This document shows positions 43,351 to 53,681 of a stretch of 64,000 bases of DNA, piece after piece. The notes below the pieces were generated by a model that saw only the letters and a list, made by a program, of their open reading frames with translations, made no database searches and was not told the origin of the DNA. How positions within the stretch are numbered: position 1 is the stretch's first letter; each line of letters opens with the position of its first letter. The position numbers and the translations under genes were made by a program. The stretch is from Zygnema cylindricum (Eukaryota > Streptophyta > Zygnematophyceae > Zygnematales > Zygnemataceae), in the NCBI GenBank assembly GCA_037447655.1, contig JBBHKE010001776.1, positions 1 through 64,000 of the forward strand, in the 5' to 3' direction.

Positions 43351-43998
43351 ACTCCCAAAATCTATTCGTTCTCCATATCCAGCAAATCAAGCATTTCATC
43401 AAACAGAGTACTTTAAAACCTCAAACCCCCACCTAAAGAAAGAAATCATCAAGGCTTTTTCTACTTAATTTTCTGTGTGAGCTACATTCGTTTCTACCAA
43501 ATCACTAAGCTCAATTGAGAAGAAAAAAATACAATGTCGAAAAGCTGCATAGGTCATTTTCGTCGGCGTACCATCGAAACGCTGTCTTTTCGCACGTGTG
43601 AAATTCTCCGCCGTAGAATCTCATATCCAAAATCTGCAGCCGTTCAAATCTGCAACCTGCGAAAATTGCCGCCGTCCGATCGCAAGTGCGATATCTGGCG
43701 ACGAATATTACATGCGCCAAACGAAAAGACGGTAAGTCAAAGTGGCAAGTCATGTCTCTGGGTTCCGTCATCAGAGCCCCTGACGTAGTGTGACGTCATG
43801 ACAAATCGAACTATCCGACTTTGTTCGTCGATTTTTAGATGAGTTAGGCGACAAAGTGTATCGTACAATTCTCGTACGACATAGAAAGGACGGCGCGCTT
43901 TAAGACTGAATTTTGAATAGTTGAATCCGGCGTTTCAATTGGTTCAAGATCGTTCGGAATTGAAGTCAAACAAATTGTTTGGACGCAAAAATGAGGTA
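43351..43998. other. Gene-free stretch
   Basis: Two short frames of 84-86 codons overlap on opposite strands at 43511-43788, neither with motif support. No gene is called. Confidence 0.4.
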
Positions 43999-44215
43999 CA
44001 CCTTGAATCGTTATTAGCGTCAATGTTTTTTTCGCCACTTAAAATATCTTTTCTCCGTACACACTTGTTGGATTTTCAATTTGAGACCGCCAATCGGAAG
44101 CTGAGAATGTTACCTTTCAATCGCAACCGTCAGATCTACAATCCAACAAGTGTGTACGGAGAGAAGATGTTTTAAGTGGCGAAAAAAATATTGACGCTAG
44201 TAACGATTCACGGTG
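43999..44215. mobile_element. Mariner-like MITE, CACCG family, copy 3 (217-bp subfamily)
   Basis: A 217-bp element with ends CACCTTGAATCGTTATTAG and CGATTCACGGTG, TA on both sides (43997-43998, 44216-44217). Internal blocks CTCCGTACACACTTGT and AAGTGGCGAAAAA are shared with copies at 61234 and 62116 and are themselves inverted within the element. Confidence 0.88.
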
Positions 44216-44636
44216 TACAACATTTTGGCGGTTCCAAATAAAATTCTGAGACTTGTAATGACATATATTCTATGTTGACTTCATTATTGGCATTGGCGAT
44301 TTATCGATTCGTTTCGAGGGCGTGTCGCGATTTGTGTTGGCGTCGCGGCGGTACTTTCTGTACGGCCGATACTGAATAATTCGTTTGAGCTTTCGGGTTT
44401 AGCTTGTGTTGGTTTTGGACGATCTTCAGCGATCCATCTTTTCTGACGAGAGTACCGATTCTCATGTATGTGACGTGACGTGACGTGACGAATCTGAGTG
44501 TATGGAATTGAACCAACGTTTACATGTTTTAGTGAATGCTCTGTGTACGGAATTGCTTGAACAAACGTGCGGCAATTCTTGGTGGAAACTCAACGTGTAT
44601 ATACGGTCTGATTGGACCAATTTAGGTGTGCATTTA
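44216..44636. other. Non-coding stretch with TGACG repeat
   Basis: Contains four TGACG units in tandem at 44471-44490, each junction forming GACGTGAC. Such sites match TGA/bZIP binding cores, but no promoter context is evident. Confidence 0.4.
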
Positions 44637-46441
44637 TTGTAGACTCTTTTGTCGTAGAATACAAAGGCATTGCAGATCAGACAGAAAAAAACAACCCTTC
44701 ATCCATCAATTTCACAGAGCAAGTTAGACATACAGAGAGTAAGACAAAGTAGAATAGATTCGGCTTTATTATAAAGTCTCTTGTAACATTTTGTCCTAAA
44801 CTGACCTTAATTGAAAGCTACGGCTATTCCTGAGATCGTATCTTGTCTATTCTATCTACTTGCTAAATATCTCTCCCTACTCTACCTCATTCTTATCTCT
44901 ATTATTTCCGTGACTCCCTAAAGCCCCTCTGCGTGTATTGATCTTTGGCTGGTCCATTTCGTCTGTGGTTACGGGAATCCATCCCGTTAGCTCGGATGAC
45001 CGACCCGGCGCTGTTGATATTTGAGTATTTTCTAGGTCTGTATTATAATAGGAAAAATGTAGAGGCGGTCTACCTCTAACTCCCTTTACCAAGCCCCCAC
45101 ACTTGTTGTAGTCACTGAAGGCTGGGTAGGGTGATAGGGCCATGGCTGCCTAAAGCTTTGTAACTCTATTATTTCCGTGACTCCCTAAAGCCCCTCTGCG
45201 TGTATTGATCTTTGGCTGGTCCATTTCGTCTGTGGTTACGGGAATCCATCCCGTTAGCTCGGATGACCGACCCGGCGCTGTTGATATTTGAGTATTTTCT
45301 AGGTCTGTATTATAATAGGAAAAATGTAGAGGCGGTCTACCTCTAACTCCCTTTACCAAGCCCCCACACTTGTTATAGTCACTGAAGGCTGGGTAGGGTG
45401 ATAGGGCCATGGCTGCCTAAAGCTTTGTAGCAGACAGTTAGCAGAAAATAGATGGGTTTACTAAAATTATTGACAGACCCAGGAATTGATTCTGGAACCT
45501 GTCGTCCGTCAATGTAGCCGATAGCTTTGTCCGTTTAGTCTAAGACTAGTGCTAAGACATGTAGGGTTTGATATATATATAAATATGTACGCGTAGACGA
45601 ATTCATTTAACGGCGCAAAAAGATCCTTAGTACATAGAAACAGTTTAGTGAAGTATGGTTTACGCGAAACTGATACCGCGCATTTGTTTCGACGGCGAAA
45701 CAAATACCACGCACTTATTTTCGACGGGTAAGAATGGATACCAGATTTAATCGACGGCCGTGGTGCTAGCCGAGATTCCGGAATGGCCGTCTTGGCGTTT
45801 TCTGACGCCGCCACTCCGGATGACACGTGGAAATGCGCTGGAGGATTGCGGAATCTCCGGTGCGCAAGATAACATGTTTGGGTGTGACATTTGTCACTCG
45901 TATGGTCTTGTCGTACAATTTCCGTACAGAAAGTACTCCGGCGCCTGTACTTTTATGTACGGTACAGTCCTGTGATTGGCGCCGTACTTCAGTAGAAGGG
46001 GTTTAGAGAGGGACTAGAACTTAGAATATTTCTGGTAGGTAGATGCCTCTCCCAGAGAGCACCTTGTATAAATGGCAAACTTTGGCCAACCATAACTATC
46101 AACTCAGTTGACCAATTTCAGTGATTCTTGTTGCTGCGGACTCAGGGGAGTCCACGCTATACAGGGGTGTAGTCGGTCAGAGTTTTTGCCTGCCTGGGTG
46201 GCTGCATTTCTAAGGGAAAGTCAAAGTGGGTGAATGTGTCCAAATCTCATATTCTAACTTTGCATTCTGTGGTGGAACTGAGCACACAGAAAGTCTTATT
46301 TCACAGGGTTGAAGCTGTAATGGGGTTCTGATTGTCAAGGGGTCAATCATTTGGGTTTATATCAAGTTGGAGTCGGCACTATCTAGATTAGCTTCCTTTG
46401 GACCTGCGAATTCTGTGTGGCAATGGAGCCCATAGAATTTC
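44637..46441 (+). mobile_element. Diverged copia-type LTR remnant
   Basis: Plus-sense sequence matches parts of the coding-strand LTR of the 8.5-14.9 kb element in the same order: CACTTGTTGTAGTCACTGAAGG and CCATGGCTGCCT (about 45100-45150); the ACTAAAA..GACAGACC..GGAATTGAT block (about 45460-45490); the CTAAGACTAGTGCTAAGACATG block (45540-45565); and GGACTCAGGGGAGTCC..ACAGGGGTGTAGTC (46138-46175). It is inverted relative to that element. Limits are approximate. It is followed by a 5' leader and gag-like sequence, so it is probably a 5' LTR of a related family. Confidence 0.6.
44897..45430 (+). repeat. 267-bp tandem duplication inside the LTR remnant
   Basis: Units 44897-45163 and 45164-45430 are nearly identical (for example TTGTTGTAG against TTGTTATAG). 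267 is divisible by three, so an 86-88 codon minus-strand frame appears twice. The near identity makes the duplication younger than the rest of the LTR. Confidence 0.9.
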
Positions 46442-46474
46442 AGGCGCATCAGCTTGGACAAGGTTAGCTTAGTC

Positions 46475-46931
46475 CATAGTTCAAAAGTAGGCGTTTCTAT
46501 TGTAGGCCTTTTGTCGGCGCCTTTATCGTAAGCTGTGTTATGGGCTTTTCATTTGATCTTCTGAAATCGCTACTTTGATCAGCGACCGTCCGTTCGTCCA
46601 AATCTGACGATAGTCATATCGTAAGTTGTGTTATGGGCTTTTCATGTGATCTTCTTGGATCGCTACTTTGATCAACGACCGTCAGATCGTCCAAATCTGA
46701 CGGTTTAAATAGAAAGTCGCTCAAAACTCACAGAAAAATATTTATTTGTCCGATTTTTTTTTCAAATTTAGACATGACGTTTAATTCTCTATCGATCCAT
46801 GTGCAACTCAACCCTGTTACTATTTTATTTCATTTTGCGGCCAATACAATATGGGTCTTAAGGGTATATTGTATTTTTTGCGTACAATAGGCATATTGTA
46901 TGGGTGTACTTTCACCTACTTTTGAACTATG
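46475..46931. mobile_element. hAT-like MITE, CATAGTTC family, copy 2
   Basis: A 457-bp element with the same termini as the copy at 21865 and an 8-bp target duplication, GCTTAGTC, at 46467-46474 and 46932-46939. It contains an extra internal duplication of a block with GTTATGGGCTTTTCAT and CAGCGACCGTC (about 46505-46600 and 46620-46705), which explains its greater length. Confidence 0.9.
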
Positions 46932-47691
46932 GCTTAGTCTGAGCAGGATATTTTCGGCGCGCTTTAGCGTATTCCGGGTCCACTTTGTAAGAGCTAGCAG
47001 CTCACTGTTTTCTTTGCCTAGTATTGCTTTTTTGGTAAGTTAGTGGAACAATTTGAGTGAGTAATGGACGATACGCCTTGTAATTGTGAAAAACTTTGGC
47101 TAAATATATTGACTTTGGCCTATCTCTCTCTCTTATGTATTGTGAATGCTTCCTATTTTTTGAGTTCCTTTGCGTGTTTTTATCATTGTTAAGATCCTAT
47201 CATTGGGCGTCGGAGCAGGTAGTGCTCCATAGTTGTAAAAAGGTGGTGAGTTGGCGGCAATGGGGGGGAAAAATAACAAGAAGCCTACCTCCTATACTCC
47301 CTTCGCGTCGCCTGTCCCTCTCGTGGATTATTGGGATGATCTACCGCCTCCTAAGGAGCCTCCTAAAAAGAAACAGGTTTTAGCTTTTGTGGAGCCATAT
47401 TTGAAGAAACTCTCCCTTCAGACCTTCAAGAAAAAGTTGGAGGGACAAGAATTCTCGAGGATCGGCTACGCAAACTCTTCGAGAATCTCTTCCGCTATGT
47501 TGACCGGTGGAACAAGCATCCAGCTCGATAGGATCCGGATCCAGATCCAAATGGAGATGATCTTGAAGAAGGGGATGATGATGTCACGAGGAAGGAGAGT
47601 ACTAGAAAGGGGAAAAAAATCGTTGATGACACTTCTGACCTCGATGATAGAGATGAGCAAGAGGAGGTGTACTTGATGCCCATGAACATAG
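46913..47691 (+). repeat. Duplicated segment, copy A
   Basis: Nearly identical to 52904-53681. It begins inside the right end of the MITE (CACCTACTTTTGAACTATG) and ends after CATGAACATAG. It carries a retroelement leader and a gag-like start: an ATG at 47261 opens MGGKNNKKPTSYTPF, with later VDYWDDLPPPKEPPKKK. Confidence 0.9.
47261..47691 (+). pseudogene. Gag-like N-terminal fragment A
   Basis: The frame from ATG 47261 shifts after LSLQTFKKKLEG into a frame reading EDRLRKLFENLFRYVDRW and an acidic stretch (GDDDVTRKEST), then MPMNI. In copy A that second frame has a TAG where copy B has TGG (Trp). The frame change is shared by both copies, so it predates the duplication. In copy B the frame runs on into a copia-like gag, hence the call. 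The family of this N-terminal part alone is not recognised. Confidence 0.45.
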
Positions 47692-47810
47692 CTTCTATTC
47701 AATTAAAGTTTATCCTTATGTGAGTGTTTTCCAATGTGGATGTGTAATTTCCAATGTGTGGAATGTGTGGTTGGAATTGTTTGTAGTAATGGGATTTTCT
47801 AAGAGGTAGG

Positions 47811-49296
47811 AGATCCTATTACAATTATACGTTTGAAAGAGGAGCACGCGTCAGAGTTCTTTGACGAGTTCGGACGTGAGAGGACTACACGAATTACAAA
47901 AAGGTGGATCCAAAGGTTTCACGAGAAACACAACATCGTCATCCGTGCCCAAAAAGGCAAATTACAATGTAGTCCGGAAAGAAGAGAATCACATTGAGAA
48001 AACCGTGGCTTATCACTGGGGCGTTTTAAAAAGGGGCTTCCTTTCGGGTGAGACCTATACTTTAATGCTATTAATGATATTGTTATTTATTTTTTTGTGT
48101 CAGGGTTGTTGAATTGATCAAAGGTAAAATAAATATTTTGTTGATCCGATTTTTGTTTCATTGTCGTCATTTTCATTGTGTGATCTAGGTGAGCTTGACG
48201 AAGATTTAGTGGAGAATATGGATGAGACCTATATGATTTTAAATATGGACAATGGCAAGACATTAGGGTTTCGTGGCGATGAAGTCGTGAAGTATGCCGA
48301 CGTTGCGGGTGGAGGCGAATCCATGACCTTGATGGTGCGTCTCACCGAATTCAACGACGGAGGGGTGAATGCACGGATTGAATCACCTATGCTTATTCTC
48401 ACTAACCGTAATAGGACTTACCCAATTCGCAATCTCCCCGACGATATTCCAGGTATACATCCCTTTGTTTCGTTTTGTTTGTCCTGAATTGTTCGATTTT
48501 TCCCTCTCCCGTTCTTCTCCCCTCATCATCTTCAATCCCCATTATCATTTTTTCCCTCCTTAATGTTATTTAATTTAATGCCTTTTTTATTATTTCCATG
48601 TAACCAATAACAGGTGTGTGCTATCGCACGGGCGCAAAGGGTTGGAATGACAAGAGAGTCTTCCCCCAATGGTTTGAGGACCGCAGGTCGTATCAAGCCG
48701 ATTCCTATGGTCGACAAAAAACAATCTTCCTCGATAATTGCGGAGGACACAACATGTCCGAGGAGCTTAACCGCGTTTTGGTTGCAAAAAATACGGTGTT
48801 ACACTTCTTTCCACCGAGTGCTACTCACTTGGTGCAACCGGCTGATTCGTTTGTAATATCAAAAATAAAAGAAGTTTGGAGTAGGAAGTGGGAAAATTGG
48901 AAGATGTCAGGGGTTAGGAATGAACAGTGGTCACAACCCTCTAACCGAGGTTGGTCTGGAAAATTATTAGGGCCGGGGAAAAGGTATTTTCTCGAGTTGG
49001 CAAGGGACTCCATTCGAGAAGTCAACTCCATGAAAGACAAGGATGGGATGGGATATGCACAAAAAGCAATGATTCAGTGTGGGTTGTCATTGAAGGACGG
49101 GACATGGGAGGAGGGAATGCTTACACATCAGTTGCAATGCATCATCAACAAACACCGAAACCATTTCGATGGCGAAGAAGTGCCACCTTCCTTACCAAGG
49201 ACACGGGAATCCCGCGGAAATTCTCATGACGCCGAGGTCGGTACTCAAGAAGAAGAGTCTACGGACGAACAATTCACGGACGGGGACGAATTTTAA
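47811..49296 (+). pseudogene. Pogo/Tigger-like (DDE_1) transposase relic
   Basis: Blocks in order: 47811-47998, with KRWIQRFHEKHNIVIR (a CENP-B/Tc5-type helix-turn-helix) and, one frame away, HIEKTVAYHWGVLKRG; 48189-48452, starting ELDEDLVENMDETY, in which the Asp of NMDET is the first catalytic Asp; and 48614-49296, joined in phase by a GT-AG intron, with FLDNCGGH (second Asp) and FFPPSATHLVQPADSF (third Asp), then an acidic C-terminus. The order is that of pogo-type transposases, which cut and paste DNA at TA targets. A frameshift and stop near 47996 break the N-terminal part. I found no terminal inverted repeats, so element limits are unknown. Confidence 0.75.
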
Positions 49297-49935
49297 GCCC
49301 TTAGGAATGCCTTAGCATTCCCTTGTATTCCTTTATACTGGAATTTAAAGCGTAGAAGAGACATAGTTTTGTAGCTTTTGTTGCTTTGGCTTGTATTACC
49401 CGTTTTAAAAGTGATAATAGTGTACGGATTTAGGTGGTATGAGTTACTAGACAATATAGTAGGGGTATTACGTCGCATAGTGCGTCTTTTATTGCAAGTT
49501 TTTTATTTACTTCACTGTGAAATATGTATGCCAAAACGATGTACAACACGAACCTTTTGTAATACATGATATTCTTTTGGCAATATATAAGTATGTGTAA
49601 GAGTTGTGGTTTGTCATGGTCAATGTAAAACTGTGTGTTTATCATTAATTTATACGAAACATTATGTTGTACTTGGTTAATAATTTTTTTTTTTTTAGTT
49701 TTGATACACAAACTTGTGGTTTTTGACGTTATTCGTATTAGGCGACGAGCGCGCCACATCGTTGTTTGCTGTCGCATCAATAACATGGATTATGTCATTG
49801 TTATTTCATCATCGTTGTCAGATTATCATGCAACATGGGCTTTTCAACGATGACTTTGCCTCATAGCCGAAGTATTTTTCAGTGATGACAAAACTTATTT
49901 AGTGTTTTTGCTTAAACGGTTATATTACTGAATAT
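49297..49935. other. 3' flank of the transposase relic
   Basis: AT-rich; a weak fifth copy of the downstream hairpin repeat may lie near 49815-49870. No gene. Confidence 0.4.
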
Positions 49936-50226
49936 CAGCGACGATAATTTCTCGTCGATGGAAGTTCATAATACATGACAAAAGGAAAAAAAATAACAAA
50001 CTACCTTGAATCCACTGCTGTAAAATTCAGCGATGAATATGTCTCGTCGCTAGTTGTTCATAATCCATGACAAAAGGAACAAAATAACAAACTACCTTCA
50101 TTTCATAGATGTGTAATCCAGCGACGAAAATATCTCGTCGTTGGTATTTCAACAACCGTCACAGTATAAACAAAAATATTATTCCATTCATGTAAAATCC
50201 AGCGACGACAATGTCTCGTCGCTGGT
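49936..50226. repeat. Array of four hairpin-forming repeats
   Basis: Four units spaced about 80-95 bp, each with CCAGCGACGA, a 7-base loop and TCGTCGCTGG (positions about 49936, 50031, 50118 and 50199). The last is a perfect 10-bp hairpin; others differ by one to three bases. Between them are repeated ATCCATGACAAAAGGAA and ATAACAAACTACCTT segments. Confidence 0.85.
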
Positions 50227-50239
50227 TGGTAAAAATCCA

Positions 50240-51048
50240 TGAGTAGGGGATAAAATTATTCCATAGCGGATGCAAACATATACAAACAGAATCATTTAGT
50301 ACAAAACATAAGATAATGATATATAGAGTGCAAAACATAGTAATAACAAATTGTACACATGACAGAAATATACAATTATGAATCGCAAATTTTGCTATCG
50401 TACAAATTGTGTAGCTCAATATTGGCCCTGAAATCATACAAATTGCGATACCTTTCCACTTTATCTTGAATCTTCTATCTATTATCTTTTATAAATTCAG
50501 ATTTTTAGTAATCATTTCACTATCCTCTTGTGCGTCAAAAAAATCGCAAATAACATGATGTCGATAATAAATCAGAAGCGTTGTCCCCAACCTGAAAAAC
50601 ACAAAAAAATTACTTAGTTTCAACTGTCAATCCGTTGAGAGTTTCAAGGATTTTTCATGGGTTTTTGGAGTTTGTAATACTTTTTTTAATTAAATCGTAG
50701 TTTAAGCTGGATAGAAATTATTATTATTTTTATAAAAATCATTGTTTAATGACATTTAACGAAAATTGAACAAATGTACATGTCTATGTTTTTGAATCCA
50801 TCGAGAATAACAAGTGTGACGATCGTATAGATTACAAATCCGACTGTTATTATGAAAATCTAACAGTGAAAATAACAAACGAATACATCTTTCCATTTCA
50901 AATATATTGAGCATTTGTCTTCGCACCTTCACCAACAATATTAATAAGCGTCATTAAAATTAAACTAAAATCAATTGGTTAACAGAAAAGGTGAAATGAG
51001 GGAAACAAAAGCAAACCAAAAAAGAGCCAATTGTAAGAGAATACGTAC
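50240..51048. other. AT-rich non-coding stretch
   Basis: No supported feature. Confidence 0.45.
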
Positions 51049-51123
51049 TTGCCCGGTCATCATGGCGGTGTTGGCTTGCAAGAAAATGTTAGTCTTTTCG
51101 CACAACAAAACCCTAAAAATGAC

Positions 51124-51264
51124 TTGTGCGACGTGAAATCCATAGAGCTGAAAGATGAAGCGAGTGATGACGCGGGCGACGCGCAATCCGTAGATGTGAA
51201 AGAGGAAGCGAGAGATGACATGGGCGACGTGCAATTCCTGGAGGTGAAAGAGGAAGCGAGTCTC
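51124..51264 (+). repeat. 48-bp tandem repeat, possibly coding
   Basis: Three 48-bp units, in an open frame (51049-51300) giving 16-residue acidic repeats of the type GDVQFLEVKEEASDD. No start context, splice site or family is clear. Downstream, AAGATGGCGGCGC occurs twice (about 51299 and 51317), and an AACGAGCGA..ATTGGACACA block occurs twice (about 51362 and 51391). Confidence 0.6.
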
Positions 51265-51744
51265 TCACAGATCCCTGTTGGAAAACGAAGAGATTTTTGA
51301 AGATGGCGGCGCATACAAGATGGCGGCGCAGTCGTCACATTCCACCGAGAAAAAAAAAAGGGAACGAGCGATTGCGATTGGACACACAAAAAAAAGAACG
51401 AGCGAATGCAATTGGACACAGAAAGCGTGAATTGTGATTGGACCAAAAAGATTATATTTTATATCATGCCGCATCTCGTCGGACACTTTTCTTGTTTAGA
51501 TTTAGGGTTTAAGACGGGCAGTCGCCACACTAATTGGTATTTATGCGTTATCTGGGTATTGCAGGACCGTACTTATTTACATCGCCGTACGTGTCGACCG
51601 TACATATTTATTTTTCACGTAATTTCTGCCGACAAAGTTGACCGTACATACTTACATTCCACGCAATTCTCGCGACAACGTCCGTACTTTAATTTTCTGT
51701 CGCAGATTTTGGTGCGACGCGACAAATGATTCGAAGCACGTAAT

Positions 51745-51895
51745 CCACGACATATGATTTCGGAATGTCGTGACGCGACGTACGATTTCGAACATTAATA
51801 TGCGACGTACGTTTTCAAATGTTGGTGACGCGACGTACGATTTCGAAACATTGGCGACGCAGCGTGCGATTTTGTAATGTTGGCGACGCACGCTG
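51745..51895. repeat. Degenerate GACGCGACGTACGATTTC repeat
   Basis: About five diverged copies of a 30-35 bp unit of the form ATGTTGGCGACGCGACGTACGATTT. Unit spacing is irregular. No coding sense. Confidence 0.65.
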
Positions 51896-51899
51896 ATTG

Positions 51900-52503
51900 G
51901 TGTATTTTAAGTCGTGAACCCATGTAGGTTCACGCATTCACATGTAGTTAGGAAGGGTTTTAATCCGCGGATTGTGAATTCTGTAACGTAGGCATATGGT
52001 TCTGGTCGCTTATTGGCCAGGACCCAAACTAGGCGCAGATTGTACAGTAAAATACTCTCACGCTATTGGTTAGTTAGAAATGTCAGAAATTAGTACTTTG
52101 GCTGTTTCGTTTGTACTTAGGCTATTGCTTTAGGTTTTCTACTCTCATAATTTGAGAGTACAGGAATTGATCGAAGAGGACTTACATTTTTTTGTTTTTT
52201 TCCCTTGTCTTTTTCCTTAGTCAAATTGTCACTGTTTTCCTGCAAGGCTTTTTCTGTCTTAGCTAGTTAAGCGCCTAGTCTTTCTATTTTCTCTATTATA
52301 CTTTCCTTGTAAGCCCTACAATTTAATTCACTCGGTTTCGGCCGGAGTCCGCACGGTTTCCCTTCAACAACCTCTTTTAGTGTGGATTTTGGCGACTCTT
52401 TCAGGCTATCTCTGGACCTTTGTGTATGCATTTTGTGAACTGGAGTTGGACTTGTTGTTGTCTAATTTCTGGTGCCTCGATTGGAGTTTGCTTGTGTTTG
52501 GTA
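51900..52503. other. Gene-free stretch, possible LTR-like sequence
   Basis: Contains CCAAT-type and TA-rich stretches and short dyads (CCATGTAGGTTCACG near 51920). It may be retroelement terminal sequence, as it precedes a leader and gag-like segment, but no partner LTR was found. Confidence 0.3.
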
Positions 52504-52740
52504 GGATCCGGTTATCTCGGATTCTCAATAGCTTTCTATTGCTTGTTTTTGTTATCATTTTTCTGCGATTGGTTATTAGTGTATTGGAATCCGGTTATCT
52601 CGGATTCGGTGCAGATTTTTAACGTTGCTTCTTGTATTTTTCTCGTGCCAGTTTCACTTATTATATCTCTTATTATTGGCTATTTTGTGGCTTACTGTTA
52701 TAATTGTAAGCTTTGTTCGAATTCGGTTATTTCGAATTCT
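52504..52740. repeat. Three dispersed palindromes, ATCCGGTTATCTCGGAT type
   Basis: GGATCCGGTTATCTCGGATTC at 52504, GAATCCGGTTATCTCGGATTC at 52589 and GAATTCGGTTATTTCGAATTC at 52718. Each folds as a short hairpin with arms around a TTAT centre, and the third keeps pairing through compensating changes. Confidence 0.75.
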
Positions 52741-52903
52741 TTACAATTTGCTATTTATTGCTTTCGGCTTCGGTTGCTATTTTTATTTATTTGCAATCCT
52801 AGATCTAACTCCTGTAAGGAATACGCCCAGACCGTGGAGCCTAGTGGCTACCCGCCAGCTGGTTGGGTTGCATGATTTTTGGTTCGATTGGACACATGCA
52901 CGA

Positions 52904-53681
52904 CACCTACTTTTAAACTATGGCTTAGTCTGAGCAGGATATTTTCGGCGCGCTTTAGCGTATTCCGGGTCCACTTTGTAAGAGCTAGCAGCTCACTGTT
53001 TTCTTTGCCTAGTATTGCTTTTTTGGTAAGTTAGTGGAACAATTTGAGTGAGTAATGGACGATACGCCTTGTAATTGTGAAAAACTTTGGCTAAATATAT
53101 TGACTTTGGCCTATCTCTCTCTCTTATGTATTGTGAATGCTTCCTATTTTTTGAGTTCCTTTGCGTGTTTTTATCATTGTTAAGATCCTATCATTGGGCG
53201 TCGGAGCAGGTAGTGCTCCATAGTTGTAAAAAGGTGGTGAGTTGGCGGCAATAGGGGGAAAAATAACAAGAAGCCTACCTCCTATACTCCCTTCGCGTCG
53301 CCTGTCCCTCTCGTGGATTATTGGGATGATCTACCGCCTCCTAAGGAGCCTCCTAAAAAGAAACATGTTTTAGCTTTTGTGGAGCCATATTTGAAGAAAC
53401 TCTCCCTTCAGACCTTCAAGAAAAAGTTGGAGGGACAAGAATTCTCGAGGATCGGCTACGCAAACTCTTCGAGAATCTCTTCCGCTATGTTGACCGGTGG
53501 AACAAGCATCCAGCTCGATGGGATCCGGATCCAGATCCAAATAGAGATGATCTTGAAGAAGGGGATGATGATGTCACGAGGAAGGAGAGTACTAGAAAGG
53601 GGAAAAAAATCGTTGATGACACTTCTGACCTCGATGATAGAGATGAGCAAGAGGAGGTGTACTTGATGCCCATGAACATAG
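52904..53681 (+). repeat. Duplicated segment, copy B
   Basis: Second copy of 46913-47691. The left end holds only the last 19 or so bases of the MITE terminus (CACCTACTTTTAAACTATG) followed by GCTTAGTC. The gag ATG has become ATA and one G of the following run is missing, while the in-frame stop of copy A is a Trp codon here. Confidence 0.9.

Noticed and set aside
43511-43788. Overlapping 84-86 codon frames on both strands
   Set aside because: No motif, no splice context; neither can be preferred.
49936-50226. CRISPR array
   Set aside because: Only four units, repeats are hairpins of 27 bp with similar rather than unique spacers, and the genome is eukaryotic.
52380-52933. Hydrophobic plus-strand frames of 80-151 codons
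   Set aside because: They overlap in three frames across T-rich, palindrome-bearing sequence with no conserved motif.
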